Assembly (NCBI RefSeq): GCF_048544455.1
Contig: NC_133538.1
Coordinates: 37,201,469-37,265,468 of the forward strand
Direction of reading: 5' to 3'
Source of the DNA: Silene latifolia
Taxonomy: Eukaryota > Streptophyta > Magnoliopsida > Caryophyllales > Caryophyllaceae
DNA length: 64,000 nucleotides
Part shown: piece by piece, positions 35,518 through 48,360 of the stretch
Layout of the letters: every line of letters begins with the position of its first letter
How positions within the stretch are numbered: position 1 is the stretch's first letter
Made by a program: the position numbers and the translations under genes
The notes under the pieces: model-generated
Databases searched by the model: none
What the model saw: the letters and a program-made list of their open reading frames with translations, nothing else
Told to the model about the DNA's origin: nothing

Positions 35518-35805
35518 GTCTTCCCTCCTTAAAAAGAACTTCGTCCCCGAAGTTCAAAGCACAACAAAACAAAGACACACACTACAACACTCCCGACTCA
35601 ACAACCAAACAAAACTCAACATAAAACATGTTACTAACCCAAACTCAGCCCGACTCAACCACAACAAACATACCCACACAACATAAAAAGGGTATAAAAA
35701 AACTCTTAAAACTTATCGCGATCATCTCCTACCCCCCCTAAAATAAACAAGGTTACGTCCCCGTAACCATACATACCTGATCAAAAAGGAAAGGGTAACG
35801 CTCTC

Positions 35806-38800
35806 TCATAGCCTCCTCTGCCTCCCATGTAGCTTCCTCAGTCTCGTGGTTAGACCAAAGGATCTTAAGCAAAACTGTCTCACCACTCCTAGTCTTCCTA
35901 ACCTTCCGGCCAAGAATCGCTTAGGGACCTCAAGATATGATAAGGACTCATCTAGCTCTAAGCTCTCCGCCTCTAACACATGTGACGGATCACTCACATA
36001 CTTCCGCAACTGAGATATATGAAACACATTATGCACTCTCTCTAACGCACCGGTAAAGCCGACGATATGCAACCTCTCCAACCCGCTCTAAGATCTCATA
36101 AGGCCCGATGAACTTCGACTCACTTGCCTTTCTTCCCAAATCTCATAACCCCACGCATAGGAGACACTTTCGGAAGAACCTTATCCCCAACCCGAAACTT
36201 TATATCCCGACGATGTAGATCTGCATAACTCTTTTGCCTATCCTGAGCTGCTCTCATCAGTTCCCTGATCATCTTAATCTGTTCAACCATCTCATGTACC
36301 ATCTCTGATCCTAGAACCACTGCCTCAGCACTGTCGTCCCAACAAATCGGACACCTACATATCCTCCCATATAAAGCCTCAAACGGTGCCATGCCAATAC
36401 TAGTGTGATAGCTGTTGTTGTAAGAAAACTCTATCAAATCCAACCTCTGTTCCCAGCTACCACCAAAGTCCATCACAAAGCTCATAACATATCCTCAAGA
36501 GTCTTGATCGTTCTCTCAGTCTGACCGTCTGTCGCAGGATGAAATGTTGTACTCATCTTCAAAGTTGTTCCCAAAGATTCCTGTAACTCTTTCCAAAACC
36601 TTGAGATAAACCTCGCATCTCTATCAAATACTATGTCCTTAGGGACTCCATGTAACTTAAGCACATTCTTCCGATAAGCCATAGATAATTGTGCTTTAGT
36701 CCATGTATCTTTCATTGGCACAAAGTGAGCTGACTTGGTCAGTCGATCCACTATTACCCATATCATGTTGTTACCCTGTTGACTCTTTGGCAAAACCACG
36801 ATAAAATCCATAGAAATGGATTCCCACTTCCACTCAGGTACCTCTAGAGACTGAATCTTACCTTGTGGTCGTCATTGTTCCCCTTTAACTCTCTGGCATG
36901 TCAAACAACGGGCCACAAACTCAGCTGTTTCTCTCTTCATCCCAGGCCACCAAAACGTGTTCTTTAAATCCTTGTACAGCTTGTCACTACCTGGATGTAC
37001 TGAATATGGTGTACAATGTGCCTCTGTCATGATAGTCTTTTTCAGATCCTCATCATTAGGGACACACCACCTCCCATCAAACCTCAAACTACCATCTGTA
37101 TGAATACAGAATCGAAACACTGTCCCTTTCTCTACTCCAGCTCTCCACTCAACCATCTTAGGATCCAACGCCTGTTTACCTCGAATCTCATCATAAAGAT
37201 CAGGTCATCACAAAATCCCCCACAGCATCCCCTCTCTGCATCATATGTATCCCAAACCTCCCCACCTCATCTATCAACCTCATCAAAGATAGAGCTGTAC
37301 ACAAAGAATGTACACTCTTCCTACTCAAAACATCTGCAACAACATTGGCTTTCCCTTCATGGTAGATAATATCCATGTCATAATCGCCAATCAGCTCCAT
37401 CCACCTCCTCTGTCTCATGTTGAACTCCTTTTGAGTGAAGATGTACTTGAGACTCTTGTGATCCGAAAATACCTTAAAGGTCGCCCCATAAAGGTAATGT
37501 CTCCAAATCTTGAGAGCAAACACCACTGCACCCAACTCCAGATCATGTGTAGGATAGTTCTCCTCATAAGGCTTCAATTGCCTAGAAGCATAGGCAATCA
37601 CTTTACCGTTCTGCATCAACACACATCCCAACCCATTCTTTGAGGCATCTGTATAAACCTCAAAGTTCTCGATCCTTTCAGGCAGTGCTAAGATAGGAGA
37701 TGTGGTCAAACGCTCCTTTAATGTTTGGAACGCCGTCTCACAACTCTCATCCCAACGAAACCTGTTCTCTTTCCTCATCAAAGGTGTCATAGGTCTAGCT
37801 ATCTTGGAGAAATCTTTCACGAACCGTCTGTAGTATCCAGCTAAACCCAAAAAACTCCTGATCTCAGCAACATTCTTTGGTGCTTCCCACTTTGTCACTG
37901 TCTCAATCTTTGTCGGATCCACAGCTACTCCCTCCTTAGAGGTTACATGCCCCAGAAAAGCAACTTTCTCTAACCAGAACTCACACTTGGATAGCTTAGC
38001 ATATAACTCATGCTCCCTCAAAGTCTGCAACACAATCCTCAGATGCTCCTCATGCTCCTCCTTAGTCTTGGAGTAGACTAAGTTGTCATCGATCAACACC
38101 ACCAAAAACTTGTCCAAAAACTGTCTAAAGATTCTGTTCATCAAATCCATAAACACAGCCGGTGCATTAGATAACCCAAACGGCATCACCACATACTCAT
38201 AATGGCCATACCTCAACGTGAAAGCTGTGTTTGGTATGTCCACCTCTCTAATCTTCACCTGATGGTACCCCGACCTCAACCCAATCTTGGAAAAGACTGA
38301 TGCACCACTCAACTGATCAAACAGGTCATTTATCCTTGGCAAAGGATACTTGTTCTTCACCGTCACTCGGTTCAGCTCTCTGTAGTGTATGCACAACCTC
38401 AAACTCCCATCTTTCTTCTTCACAAAAAGAACTGGTGCTTCCCACGGTGATACACTAGGTCTAATGTATCTCTTCTCTATCAGATCATCTAACTGTTTCC
38501 TGAGCTCCTCCATCTCTTTAGGACCCATCCGGTACGGTGCCTTAGAGATTGGCCCCGTCCCCGGTTTCAACTCAACTGTGAAATCTATCTCCCTTTTCGG
38601 TGGCAACCCCGGAATCTCCTCTGGAAAAACATCTGTAAACTCATCCACCACTGGTATCTGATCAACTGTCGGACTCTTTATCCGGTCATCTCTCACATGG
38701 CACAAGATCAAAGGGCATCCCTTCCTCAGATAAGACTTCAAGGTGACAGCTGCAATCAACTTAACTTTGGGTTTGACCACAAATCCACGATAAGACACAC

Positions 38801-39180
38801 TAACACCCTTAGGACCTCTCAAAGACACTTTCTTTTGATGACAGTCTATCTTAGCTTTATACTTTCCCAACCAATCCATCCCGACTATCATCTCAAAACC
38901 GTCAAAAGAAAACTCTAGCAAGTCTACAGGTAGATCAACTTGCCCAACTATCATAGACACATCTCTATACAACCTCCCACATGATACAGACTCACCCGAA
39001 GGTATAAAAACTTTCTCACTTATAGACTCATATACCCTCAAACCCAACCGTTTAACGTGACTCGAAGATACAAACGACTAAGACACCCCCGAATCAAACA
39101 AAACAAAGGTATGAATACCGTTAACAAGAAAAGTACCAGTGATAACATGTGCATCATCCTCAGCTGCTTTCTTGTCCATC
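35806..39180 (-). pseudogene. Tekay copy 1 pol (protease, RT, RNase H, integrase, chromodomain), broken
   Basis: Protease shows LFDSGVS followed at once by a TAG (39078-39080). A 615-residue open stretch (37200-39047) holds RT with [16 protein letters not shown] and [10 protein letters not shown] (catalytic IDD kept), and RNase H with [12 protein letters not shown] small change near 37197 and a stop near 36870 split off the integrase zinc region (36872-37168). The DDE core is in 36482-36811; frameshifts near 36481 and 36120 follow. The chromodomain region at 35806-36081 is only partly readable because of a further shift near 35915. It cannot make a working polyprotein. Confidence 0.88.
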
Positions 39181-40375
39181 ATAAACTTTCCATCGGTCTT
39201 CCGTCCACCTCCCGACAAGATCTTGGGCCGATGTGGCTCGGCTTAGCACCCGACCCCTGATTGTTGTTGTTCGTAGCTGGTTTCTGATAAGAATTACCGC
39301 CATTGCGGTTTCCTCCACCCTGATAGCTCTGACTTCCCCGGTTAGACCATGACCCAGACGGTCTATTGCTCGCATAACTCTGTGCAGGTCCCTGAGAATA
39401 GCTCCCCCAAGCCGATCCCTGAAAAGCTCTAGGCATACTCGTGCACTCATATCTCTTGTGGCCTACACCGCCACAGCCATAGGAGATCATCCCCAACTAC
39501 CACTACTACTCATACGGCCACGCCCAAAGGAAGCCCCAGCACTGAACCCTGACCCAGAAGAAAACCCTCTAGTTTGATTGTGGTTGCCTTTCTTATGACT
39601 AGATTGGCCACCACCCTCACTCTCAGCCTTTCTTTTCTCACCCACTCTTTCTTGAGCCATCTACACCAACCTCTCAGCTCTCCCAGCCCTCTCATAAGCT
39701 TCCTTAACTTCAGTAAGGACTTCCACGGATAGCTTATCCATGATCTTAGGGGTCAACCCCCTCTCAAACCTCAGCGCCAGGTTCTCCTCACTCAAACCCA
39801 TATCCTCAGCATACCTAGACTTCTCATTAAACTTGCTTGTATTATTCAGCCACAGACATATCAGATGTCATCTTAAACCCATCAAACTCCTCTCTCAGCT
39901 TACTCCTCACATGCTCCGGTACAAACTCTATCCTCACAACCCTCCGAAACTCTTCCCAAGGTATAGTAGGTAAGCCCTGGTTCGCATACATCTCCCTAGC
40001 ACTCACCTTCACCTTATCCCACCACTCGCCAGCTGCTTCCCTCAGGCAGAACGCAGCTTGTTCTACTCTCATCTCATCAGGACAGTGAACCAGGTCTAGT
40101 ATGTTCTCCATCTCACGATGCCAGTTGTCAAGAAGGTTTGGTTCCCCGGTTCCCTTGTACTCTTTTGGGTTAAACCTCGCTATATAAAGGCTGATCTTAG
40201 AGTGATCAACCTCCTTATCCTTTCCCACTTTCTTTAAGGCCTCCGTAAGAGCATCCTGATGCTCCAACATCTTAACGATATCATCTATGTTCATGGTCTC
40301 AGCTCTCGCATACAAAGCGTTTCTCTTGGGCGGCATCTTGAAACTATATAAGAAATGGTAGATATAAACATACAC
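39179..40375 (-). pseudogene. Tekay copy 1 gag, broken
   Basis: The ATG at 40375 opens MPPKRNALYARAETMNIDD and a capsid domain with FNPKEYKGTGEPNLLDNWHR, as in Tekay gag. The frame is lost near 39842. It continues as ERAGRAERLV-type and Lys/Arg-rich pieces (39510-39835), then a knuckle YGCGGVGHKRYEC in 39179-39496, whose first cysteine is replaced by serine, within a Gly/Asn/Ser/Gln-rich region. Confidence 0.82.
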
Positions 40376-40404
40376 ACTAAAACCTCAAAACACGATAGCA
40401 GACT

Positions 40405-40690
40405 GACCAGAACACACTCGATCGAGTGCCTAATCCTACTCGATCGAGTAGAGGCTACTCGATCAAGTGCCCACCATACTCGATCGAGTGCCTCGACATC
40501 AGACCCCAAACAGACCTTCTGATCTCTAACATACTCGACCGAGTGCCCCCCTACTCGATCGAGTGCCCCAAAACACGATTCTGGTTGTAAAAACGTCAAA
40601 TACCCACTCGATCGAGTCAGACCCACTCGACCGAGTACCTCACCTACTCGATCGAGTACCCCCTTACTCGATCGAGTCATGCTGACTCGT
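40405..40690. repeat. ACTCGATCGAGT palindrome array in the Tekay leader, copy 1
   Basis: About ten copies of the 12-bp palindrome ACTCGATCGAGT or one-base variants (CGACCG, CGATCA) occur in 285 bp between the PBS and gag, at irregular spacing of about 15-60 bp. The bases between them are not conserved, so it is not a simple tandem repeat. Confidence 0.9.
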
Positions 40691-41152
40691 ATATACTACC
40701 CGCATGTTATCTCACATATCACAATACACTATGCAACATTAAAAACTCAACATTATAATATAGTTAAGCATGAAATTCTATCAAGCTTTTCATATGATCA
40801 ACAAAACAACTATATCATATTATCAAACGCCACATAGTAAACATCCAACATGCTTCTTGTTCAAACAACCGTTCTATATGTTTCACCAACCTTTCATGCA
40901 CGATCTCAACCTTCTACTCCAACCATCCAACAATTACAACATACATCATCACATCCACATACAAGCTAACAAGCATCACATACGACCGTGACATATACCC
41001 CACATGTGACCGGTTCAAAATTGTAGGGCGAGTTCGCGACTTTAGGACGTCTCCAAAGCCTTTGAATTATCTCCTACAACCTTTACCCCGGGTTCATTTT
41101 AATTGACTCCCTATGTTCATTAGATTCATTGGTTACAGGTTTCAGGATCGTC

Positions 41153-41164
41153 GCTCTGATATCA
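41153..41164 (-). other. Tekay copy 1 primer-binding site (tRNA-iMet), one mismatch
   Basis: The minus strand reads TGATATCAGAGC three bases after the LTR end. It differs at one position from TGGTATCAGAGC, the common plant initiator-tRNA-Met PBS present in copy 2. Confidence 0.85.
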
Positions 41165-41167
41165 TTT

Positions 41168-41955
41168 TGTAACACCCCCATACTCCAAGTGCCTTACCAG
41201 GACCACTTAGGTATAAGGACGCTACCATCTCGGTTACCCGAGGCAATGATAATCATCAGACAATAACGAAACAACATTTAAATAGTATAACTTTAGTGAA
41301 AGGTTACAATCCAAAGCCAAATCCAAAATACGAATACAAGTTCTCAAAGCCAACTGTCTAATCAACTAAATGAAATGTTTATTAAACTACTAAAGCTACA
41401 AATGAAGACTTCTATCATCGACGGTGGCACATCCCAAATATCCCAAAGAACTCGACTCAAACCTCGCTTCAATAATCGCCACCATCCCGAATGGATCACC
41501 ACAGTTTTTAAAACATTAAACGGGGTCAGTACTAATCACACAATTTATATAACCAACAACACAGTAAACAAACAGCTCAACGATCACACACACAATCACA
41601 CCCACTCCAATCAATCTCCGTCACCGACCGTCCACCTTTGGACCAGCCCCCGCTGGGGGACTGCAGCCGTACCCACCAAATCCCCGCTCATCATACCGAG
41701 CGATAACCCTGTCCCATTAATGTGCACATCCCCTCCCGTGGCGGGTTCCACGGAGGGGGAAACTAGGGCGTGAAGCCACTCCCGCAAGTGACTCCATTCA
41801 GCCAAGAACGCATCTCGAGAACCAGAGACAAACAATCACAACCATTAAGCAGCAATCAAAACCAACAACCGTCACAATACGAATACGATAATATTCAACA
41901 ATCACACAACACCAACAATGCATTATGGGACTAATACTGAGTAGGGAAACCCTAA
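41168..41955 (-). repeat. Tekay copy 1 5' LTR, truncated
   Basis: It begins TGTAACACCCCC and matches the first ~790 bp of the full LTRs up to GAGTAGGGAAACCCTA. There it jumps to the start of the next LTR (lacking its first bases) at 41956. The junction lies in a shared TAAC/CCC stretch. Confidence 0.9.
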
Positions 41956-43228
41956 CCCCCATATTCCAAGTGCCTTACCAGGACCACTCAGGTATAAGGA
42001 CGCTACCATCTCGGTTACCCGAGGCAATGATAATCATCAGACAATAACAAAACAACATTTAAATAGTATGACTTTAGTGAAAGATTACAATCCAAAGCCG
42101 AATCCAAAATACGAATACAATTTCTCAAAGCCAACTGTCTAATCAACAAAATGAAATGTTTATTAAACTACTAAAGCTACAGCGGAAGACTTCTATCATC
42201 AGACCGTGGCACATCCCAGCTATCCCAGTAACTCGACTCATACCTGCTCACCATCCCCGAATGGATCACCATAGTTTTTAAAACATTAAACGGGGTCAGT
42301 AATAATCACACAATTTATATAACAAACAACACAGTAAACAAACAGCTCAACGATCACACACACAATCACACCCACTCCAATCAATCTTCGTCACCGACTG
42401 TCCACTGGACCAGCCCTGCCAGTGGTGGACCGCAACCATACCCACCAAATCCCCGCTCATCATACAGAGCGATAACCCTGTCCCATTAATGTGCACATCC
42501 CCTCCCGTGGCGGGTTCCACGGAGGGCGAAACTAAGGCGTGAAGCCACTCCCGCAAGTGACTCCACTAAGCCGAGAACGCATCTCGAGAACCAGAGACAA
42601 ACAATCACAACCATTAAGCAGCAATCAAAACCAACAACCGTCACAATACGAATACGATAATATTCAACAATCACACAACACCAACAATGCATTATGGACT
42701 AATACTGAGTAGGGAAACCCTACCAGGAAAGCAACACAATCAGACGGTCTCACAGCTGATATAAAAAAGCTTCTTCTACGAATCCTCCTCCTAACATACA
42801 AACATATAATCACTACCAATCACGAAATACAACAAAACCCCCAAATCCCAATATTAGGGTCTAACCAACTTTAACGAAATACTATAAAAACGGTATGTAG
42901 ATCTTACCCTCGGCGCAAGGATCACAAAGGTATAAAGAATGGTAAAAACCGACCTTCTAAGCTCCGTGATTTGTCAACAATGCGATTGATGCGAAGAACG
43001 TAGTTTGTTTTCTCTTTTGAAAGCAATTAGGTTGTAAAAGTGTTTAAAGAAAAGTTACGTAAGTAATTATATACTTAATCGCATTATTAAGAAAACCCGA
43101 CAAATCATCACCCCGTAAACCGGCTACTCAATCGAGTAGGTGAGGTACTCGATCGAGTGCCCCCTTACTCGACAGAGTAAGGCCTACTCGATAGAGTACC
43201 CAGAGACTCATAAAACCGTAGTATTACA
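41956..43228 (-). repeat. Tekay copy 2 3' LTR, lacking its outermost bases
   Basis: It begins CCCCCATATTCC, where complete LTRs have TGTAACAC first, and ends GTAGTATTACA at 43228. It is shorter in the ACTCGATCGAGT-containing part than the other LTRs. Confidence 0.9.
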
Positions 43229-43481
43229 GTCTTACCTCCTTAAAAAGAACTTCGTCCCCGAAGTTCAAACCACAACAAAACAAAGACACACACTACAACA
43301 CTCCCGACTCAACAACCAAACAAAACTCAACATAAAACATGTTACTAACCCAAACTCAACTCGTCTCAACCACAACAAACATACCGACACAACATAAAAA
43401 GGGTATAAAAAAACTCTTAAAACTCTTCGCGATCATCTCCTACCCCCCCTAAAAGAAACAAGGTTACGTCCCCGAAACCAT

Positions 43482-46400
43482 TCATACCTGATCAAAAAGG
43501 AAAGGGTAACGCTCTTTCATGGCCTCCTCTGCCTCCCATGTAGCTTCCTCAGTCTCGTGGTTAGACCAAAGGATCTTAAGCAAAACTGTCTCACCACTCC
43601 TAGTCTTCCTAACCTTCCGGCCAAGAATCTGCTTAGGGACCTCAAGATATGATAAGGACTCATCTAGCTCTAAGCTCTCTGCCTCTAACACATGTGACGG
43701 GTCACTCACATACTTCCGCAGCTGAGATACATGAAACATATTATACACTCTCTCTAACGTAGTTGGTAAATCCAGACGATATGCAACCTCTCCAACCCGC
43801 TCTAAGATCTCATAAGGCCCGATGAACTTCTGACTCAGCTTGCCTTTCTTCCCAAATATCATAACCCCACGCATAGGAGACACTTTCAGAAGAACCTTAT
43901 CCCCAACCTGAAACTCTATATCCCGGCGATGTAGATCTGCATAATTCTTTTGCCTATCCTGAGCTGCTCTTACCCGTTCCCTGATCATCTTAATCTGTTC
44001 AACCGTCTCATGTAACATCTCTGGTCCTAGAACCACTGCCTCAGCACTGTCGTCCCAACAGATCGGACTCCTACATCTCCTCCCATATAAAGCCTCAAAC
44101 GGTGCCATGCCAATACTAGTGTGATAGCTGTTGTTGTAAGAAAACTCTATCAAATCCAACCTCTGTTCCCAGCTACCACCAAAGTCCATCACACAAGCTC
44201 GTAACATATCCTCAAGAGTCTTGATCGTTCTCTCAGTCTGACCGTCTGTCGCAGGATGAAATGATGTACTCATCTTCAAAGTTGTTCCCAAAGATTCCTG
44301 TAACTCTTTCCAAAACCTTGAGATAAACCTCGCATCTCTGTCACATACTATGTCCTTAGGGACTCCATGTAACTTAAGCACATTCTTCCTATAAGCCATA
44401 GATAATTGTGCTTTAGTCCATGTATCTTTCATTGGCACAAAGTGAGCTGACTTGGTCAGTCGATCCACTATTACCCATATCATGTTGTTATCCTGTCGAC
44501 TCTTTGGCAAACCCACGATAAAATCCATAGAAATGGATTCCCACTTCCACTCAGGTACCTCTAGAGACTGAATCTTACCTTGTGGTCGTCCCTGTTCCCC
44601 TTTAACTCTCTGGCATGTCAAACAACGGGCCACAAACTCAGCTATTTCTCTCTTCATCCCAGGCCACCAAAACGTGTTCTTTAAATCCTTGTACAGCTTG
44701 TCACCACCTGGATGTACTGAATATGGTGTACAATGTGCCTCTGTCATGATAGTCTTTTTCAGATCCTCATCATTAGGGACACACCACCTCCCATCAAACC
44801 TCAAACTACCATCTGTATGAATAGAGAATCGAGACATTGTCCCTTTCTCTACTCCAGCTCTCCACTCAACCATATTAGGATCCAACGCCTGTTTACCTCG
44901 AATCTCATCATAAAGATCAGGCTGTACTGTCAAATCCCCCACATCATCCCCTCTCTGCATCATATGTATCCCAAACCTCCCCACCTCATCTCTCAACCTC
45001 ATCAAAGATAGAGCTGTACACAAAGAATGTACACTCTTCCTACTCAAAGCATCTGCAACAACATTGGCTTTCCTTTCATGGTAGATAATATCCATGTCAT
45101 AATTGCCAATCAGCTCCATCCACCTCCTCTGTCTCATGTTCAACTCCTTTTGAGTGAAGATGTACTTGAGACTCTTGTGATTCGAAAATACCTTAAAGGT
45201 CGCCCCATAAAGGTAATGTCTCCAAATCTTGAGAGCAAACACCACTGCACCCAACTCCAGATCATGTGTAGGATAGTTCTCCTCATAAGGCTTCAATTGC
45301 CTAGAAGCATATGAAATCACTTTACCGTTCTGCATAAACATACATCCCAACCCATTCTTTGAGGCATCTGTATAAACCTCAAAGTTCTCGATCCCTTCAG
45401 GCAATGCTAAGATAGGAGCTGTGGTAAAACGCTCCTTTAATGTTTGGAACGCCGTCTCACAACTCTCATCTCAACGAAACCTGTTCTCTTTCCTCATCAA
45501 AGGTGTCATAGGTATAGCTATCTTGGAGAAATCTTTCACGAACCGTCTGTAGTATCCAGCTAAACCCAAGAAACTCCTGATCTCAACAACATTCTTTGGT
45601 GCTTCCCACTTTGTCACTGCCTCAATCTTTACCGGATCCACAGCTACTCCCTCCTTAGACATCACATGCCCCAGAAAAGCAACTTTCTCTAACCAGAACT
45701 CACACTTGGACAGCTTAGCATATAACTCATGCTCCCTCAAAGTCTGCAACACAATCCTCAGATGCTCCTCATGCTCCTCCTTAGTCTTGGAGTAGACTAA
45801 GATGTCATCGATAAACACAACCACAAACTTGTCCAAAAACTGTCTGAAGATTATGTTCATCAAATCTAAAAACACAGCCGGTGCATTAGATAAACCAAAC
45901 GGCATCACCACATACTCATAATGGCCATACCTCGACGTGAAAGCTGTCTTTGGTATGTCCACCTCACTAATCTTCACCTGATGGTACCCCGACCTCAAAT
46001 AAATCTTGGAAAAGACTGATGCACCACTCAACTGATCAAATAGGTCATCTATCCTTGGCAAAGGATAATTGTTCTTCACCGTCACTCGGTTCAGCTCTCT
46101 GTAGTCTATGCACAACCTCAAACTCCCATTTTTCTTCTTCACAAAAAGAACTGGTGCTCCCCACGGTGATACACTAGGTCTAATGTATCCCTTCTCTATC
46201 AGATCATCTAACTGTTTCCTGAGCTCCTCCATCTCTTTAGGACCCATCCGGTACGGGGCCTTCGAGATTGGCCCCGTCCCCGGTTTCAACTCAACTGTGT
46301 AATCTATCTCCCTCTTCGGTGGCAACCTCGGAATCTCTTCTGGAAAAACATCGGCAAACTCTCCCACCACTGGTATCTGATCAACTGCCAGACTCTCTAT

Positions 46401-46691
46401 CCGGTCATCTCTCACATGGCACAAGATCAAAGGGCATCCCTTCCTCAGATTAGACTTCATGGTGACAGCTGCAATCAACTTAACTTTGGGTTTGACCACA
46501 AGCCCACGATAAGACACACTAACACCCTTAGGACCTCTCAAAGACACTTTCTTTTGATGACAGTCTATCTTAGCTTTATACTTTCCCAACCAATCCATCC
46601 CGACTATCATCTCAAAACCGTCAAAAGGAAACTCTAGAAAGTCTACAGGTAGATCAACTTGCCCAACTATCATAGACACATCTCTATACAA
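43482..46691 (-). pseudogene. Tekay copy 2 pol with a single stop; RT, RNase H, integrase and chromodomain
   Basis: One frame runs from 46691 to 43482 with one interruption, a TGA at 45471-45473 where copy 1 has Trp (FRWDES). Visible parts: the second half of protease, RT with [26 protein letters not shown] and [10 protein letters not shown], RNase H with [11 protein letters not shown], and integrase with the zinc region HCTPYSVHPGGDKLYKDL and CLTCQRVKGEQ. Also the DDE core ([22 protein letters not shown]), a GPYEILERVGEVAYRLDLP module, and a C-terminal chromodomain (about 43482-43660: SYLEVPKQIL...LLKILWSNHETEEATWE). That last domain is typical of Tekay/Del and is thought to direct integration to chromatin. 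The active-site part of protease is deleted. Confidence 0.92.
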
Positions 46692-46733
46692 CCTCCCAGC
46701 ACTAAACCCTGACCTAGAAGAAAACCCTCTAGT

Positions 46734-47496
46734 TTAATTGTGGGTGCCTTTCTTGTGACTAGATTGGCCACCACCCTCACTCTCAGCCTTCCTTTTCTCA
46801 CCCACTCTCTCCTGAGCCATCTCCACCAACCTCTCAGATCTCCCAGCCCTCTCATAAGCTTCCTTAACATCAGTAAGGACTCCCATGGGTAGCTTATCCA
46901 TGATCTTAGGGGTCAACCCCCTCTCAAACCTCAGCGCCAGGTTCTCCTCACTCAAACCAATATCCTCAGCATACCTAGACTTCTCATTTAACTTTCTTAT
47001 AGTATTCAGCCACAGACATATCAGATGTCATCTTAAACCCATCAAACTCCTCTCTCAGCTTACTCCTCACATGCTCCGGTACAAACTCTTTCCTCATAGC
47101 CCTCCGAAACTCTTCCCAAGGTATAACAGGTAAGCCCTAGTTCGCATACATCTACCTAGCACTCACCTTCACCTTATCCCACCACTCGCCAGCTGCTTCC
47201 CTCAGGTAGAACACAGCTTATTCTACTCTCATCTAAACAGGACAGTGAGCCAGGTCTAGTATGTTCTCCATCTCACGATGCCAGTTGTCAAGAAGGTTTG
47301 GTTCCCCGGTTTCCTTGTACTCTTTTGGGTTAAACCTCGCTATATAAAGGCTGATCTTAGAGTGATCAACCTCCTTATCCTTCCCCACTTTCTTTAAGGC
47401 CTCCGTAAGAGCATCCTGATGCTCCAACATCTTAACGATATCATCTATGTTCATGGTCTCAGCTCTCGCATACAAAGCGCTTCTCTTGGGCGGCAT
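46734..47496 (-). pseudogene. Tekay copy 2 gag, broken and lacking its zinc knuckle
   Basis: ATG at 47496 opens MPPKRSALYARAETMNIDD. A stop at about 47233 ends the capsid part and further changes follow. The fragment at 46734-46955 (NLALRFERGLTPKIMDKLP) is the C-terminal capsid region. The knuckle and the protease start are missing owing to the deletion at about 46698. Confidence 0.85.
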
Positions 47497-47569
47497 CGTG
47501 AAACTATATAAGAAAGGGTAGATATAAACATACGCACTAAAACCTCAAAACACGATAGCAGACTGCTCA

Positions 47570-47885
47570 GAACACACTCGATCGAGTGCCTAATCCTACT
47601 CGATCGAGGAGAGGCTACTCGATTGAGTGACCACCATACTCGATCGAGTGCCTCGGCATCAGACCTCAAACAGACCTTCTGATCTCTAACATACTCGACC
47701 GAGTAGCACATCGAGTGACTCCTTACTCGATCGAGTGCCCTATGTACTCGATCGAGTGAACAAAAACACGATTCTGGTTGTAAAAACGTCAAATACCCAC
47801 TCGATCGAGTCAGACCCACTCGACCGAGTACCTCACCTACTCGATCGAGTACCCCCTTACTCGATCGAGTCATGCTGACTCGTAT
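47570..47885. repeat. ACTCGATCGAGT palindrome array in the Tekay leader, copy 2
   Basis: This corresponds to 40405-40690 with a somewhat different set of units and spacings, including an extra pair near 47700-47760. About ten exact or one-base-variant copies are visible. Confidence 0.9.
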
Positions 47886-48345
47886 ATACTACCCGCATGT
47901 TATCTCACATATCCCAACACACTATGCAACATTATAAACTCAACATTATAATATAGTTAAGCATGCAATTCTACTAAGCTTTTCATATGATCAACAAAAC
48001 AACTATAACATATTATCAAACGCCACATAGTAAACATCCAACATGCTTCTTGTTCAAACAACAGTTCTATATACTTCACCAACCTTTCATTCACAATCTC
48101 AACCTTCTACTCCAAACATCCAACAATTACAACATACCTCACCACATCCACATACAAGCTAACAAGCATCACATACGACCTTGACATATACCTCCCATGT
48201 GTCCGGTTCAAAATTGTAGGGCGAGTTCGCGACTTTAGGACGTCTCCCAAGCCTTTGCATTAGCTCCTACAACCTTTACCCCGGGTTCATTTTAATTGAC
48301 TCCCTATGTTCATTAGATTCATTGGTTACAGGTTTCAGGATCGTC

Positions 48346-48357
48346 GCTCTGATACCA
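48346..48357 (-). other. Tekay copy 2 primer-binding site (tRNA-iMet)
   Basis: The minus strand reads TGGTATCAGAGC, the exact initiator tRNA-Met complement common in plant LTR elements, three bases from the LTR end at 48361. Confidence 0.93.
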
Positions 48358-48360
48358 TTT

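Larger units (their letters stand above)
34171..41955 (-). mobile_element. Tekay/Del chromovirus copy 1, decayed
   Basis: Read on the minus strand: partial 5' LTR (41168-41955), PBS, palindrome-rich leader, gag, protease, RT, RNase H, integrase with chromodomain, and 3' LTR (34171-35517). It has many more stops and frameshifts than copy 2. Its right LTR lacks the terminal ~560 bp because of a deletion joining it to copy 2. Confidence 0.9.

Noticed and set aside
37016..37369. Plus-strand frames across the Tekay pol regions (also 45027-45314 and 38389-38661)
   Set aside because: They are antisense shadows of conserved RT and RNase H coding sequence.
40405..40690. Regularly recurring palindromes resembling a CRISPR array
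   Set aside because: Units are 12 bp, spacers irregular and short, no cas genes, and the setting is the leader of a plant retrotransposon.
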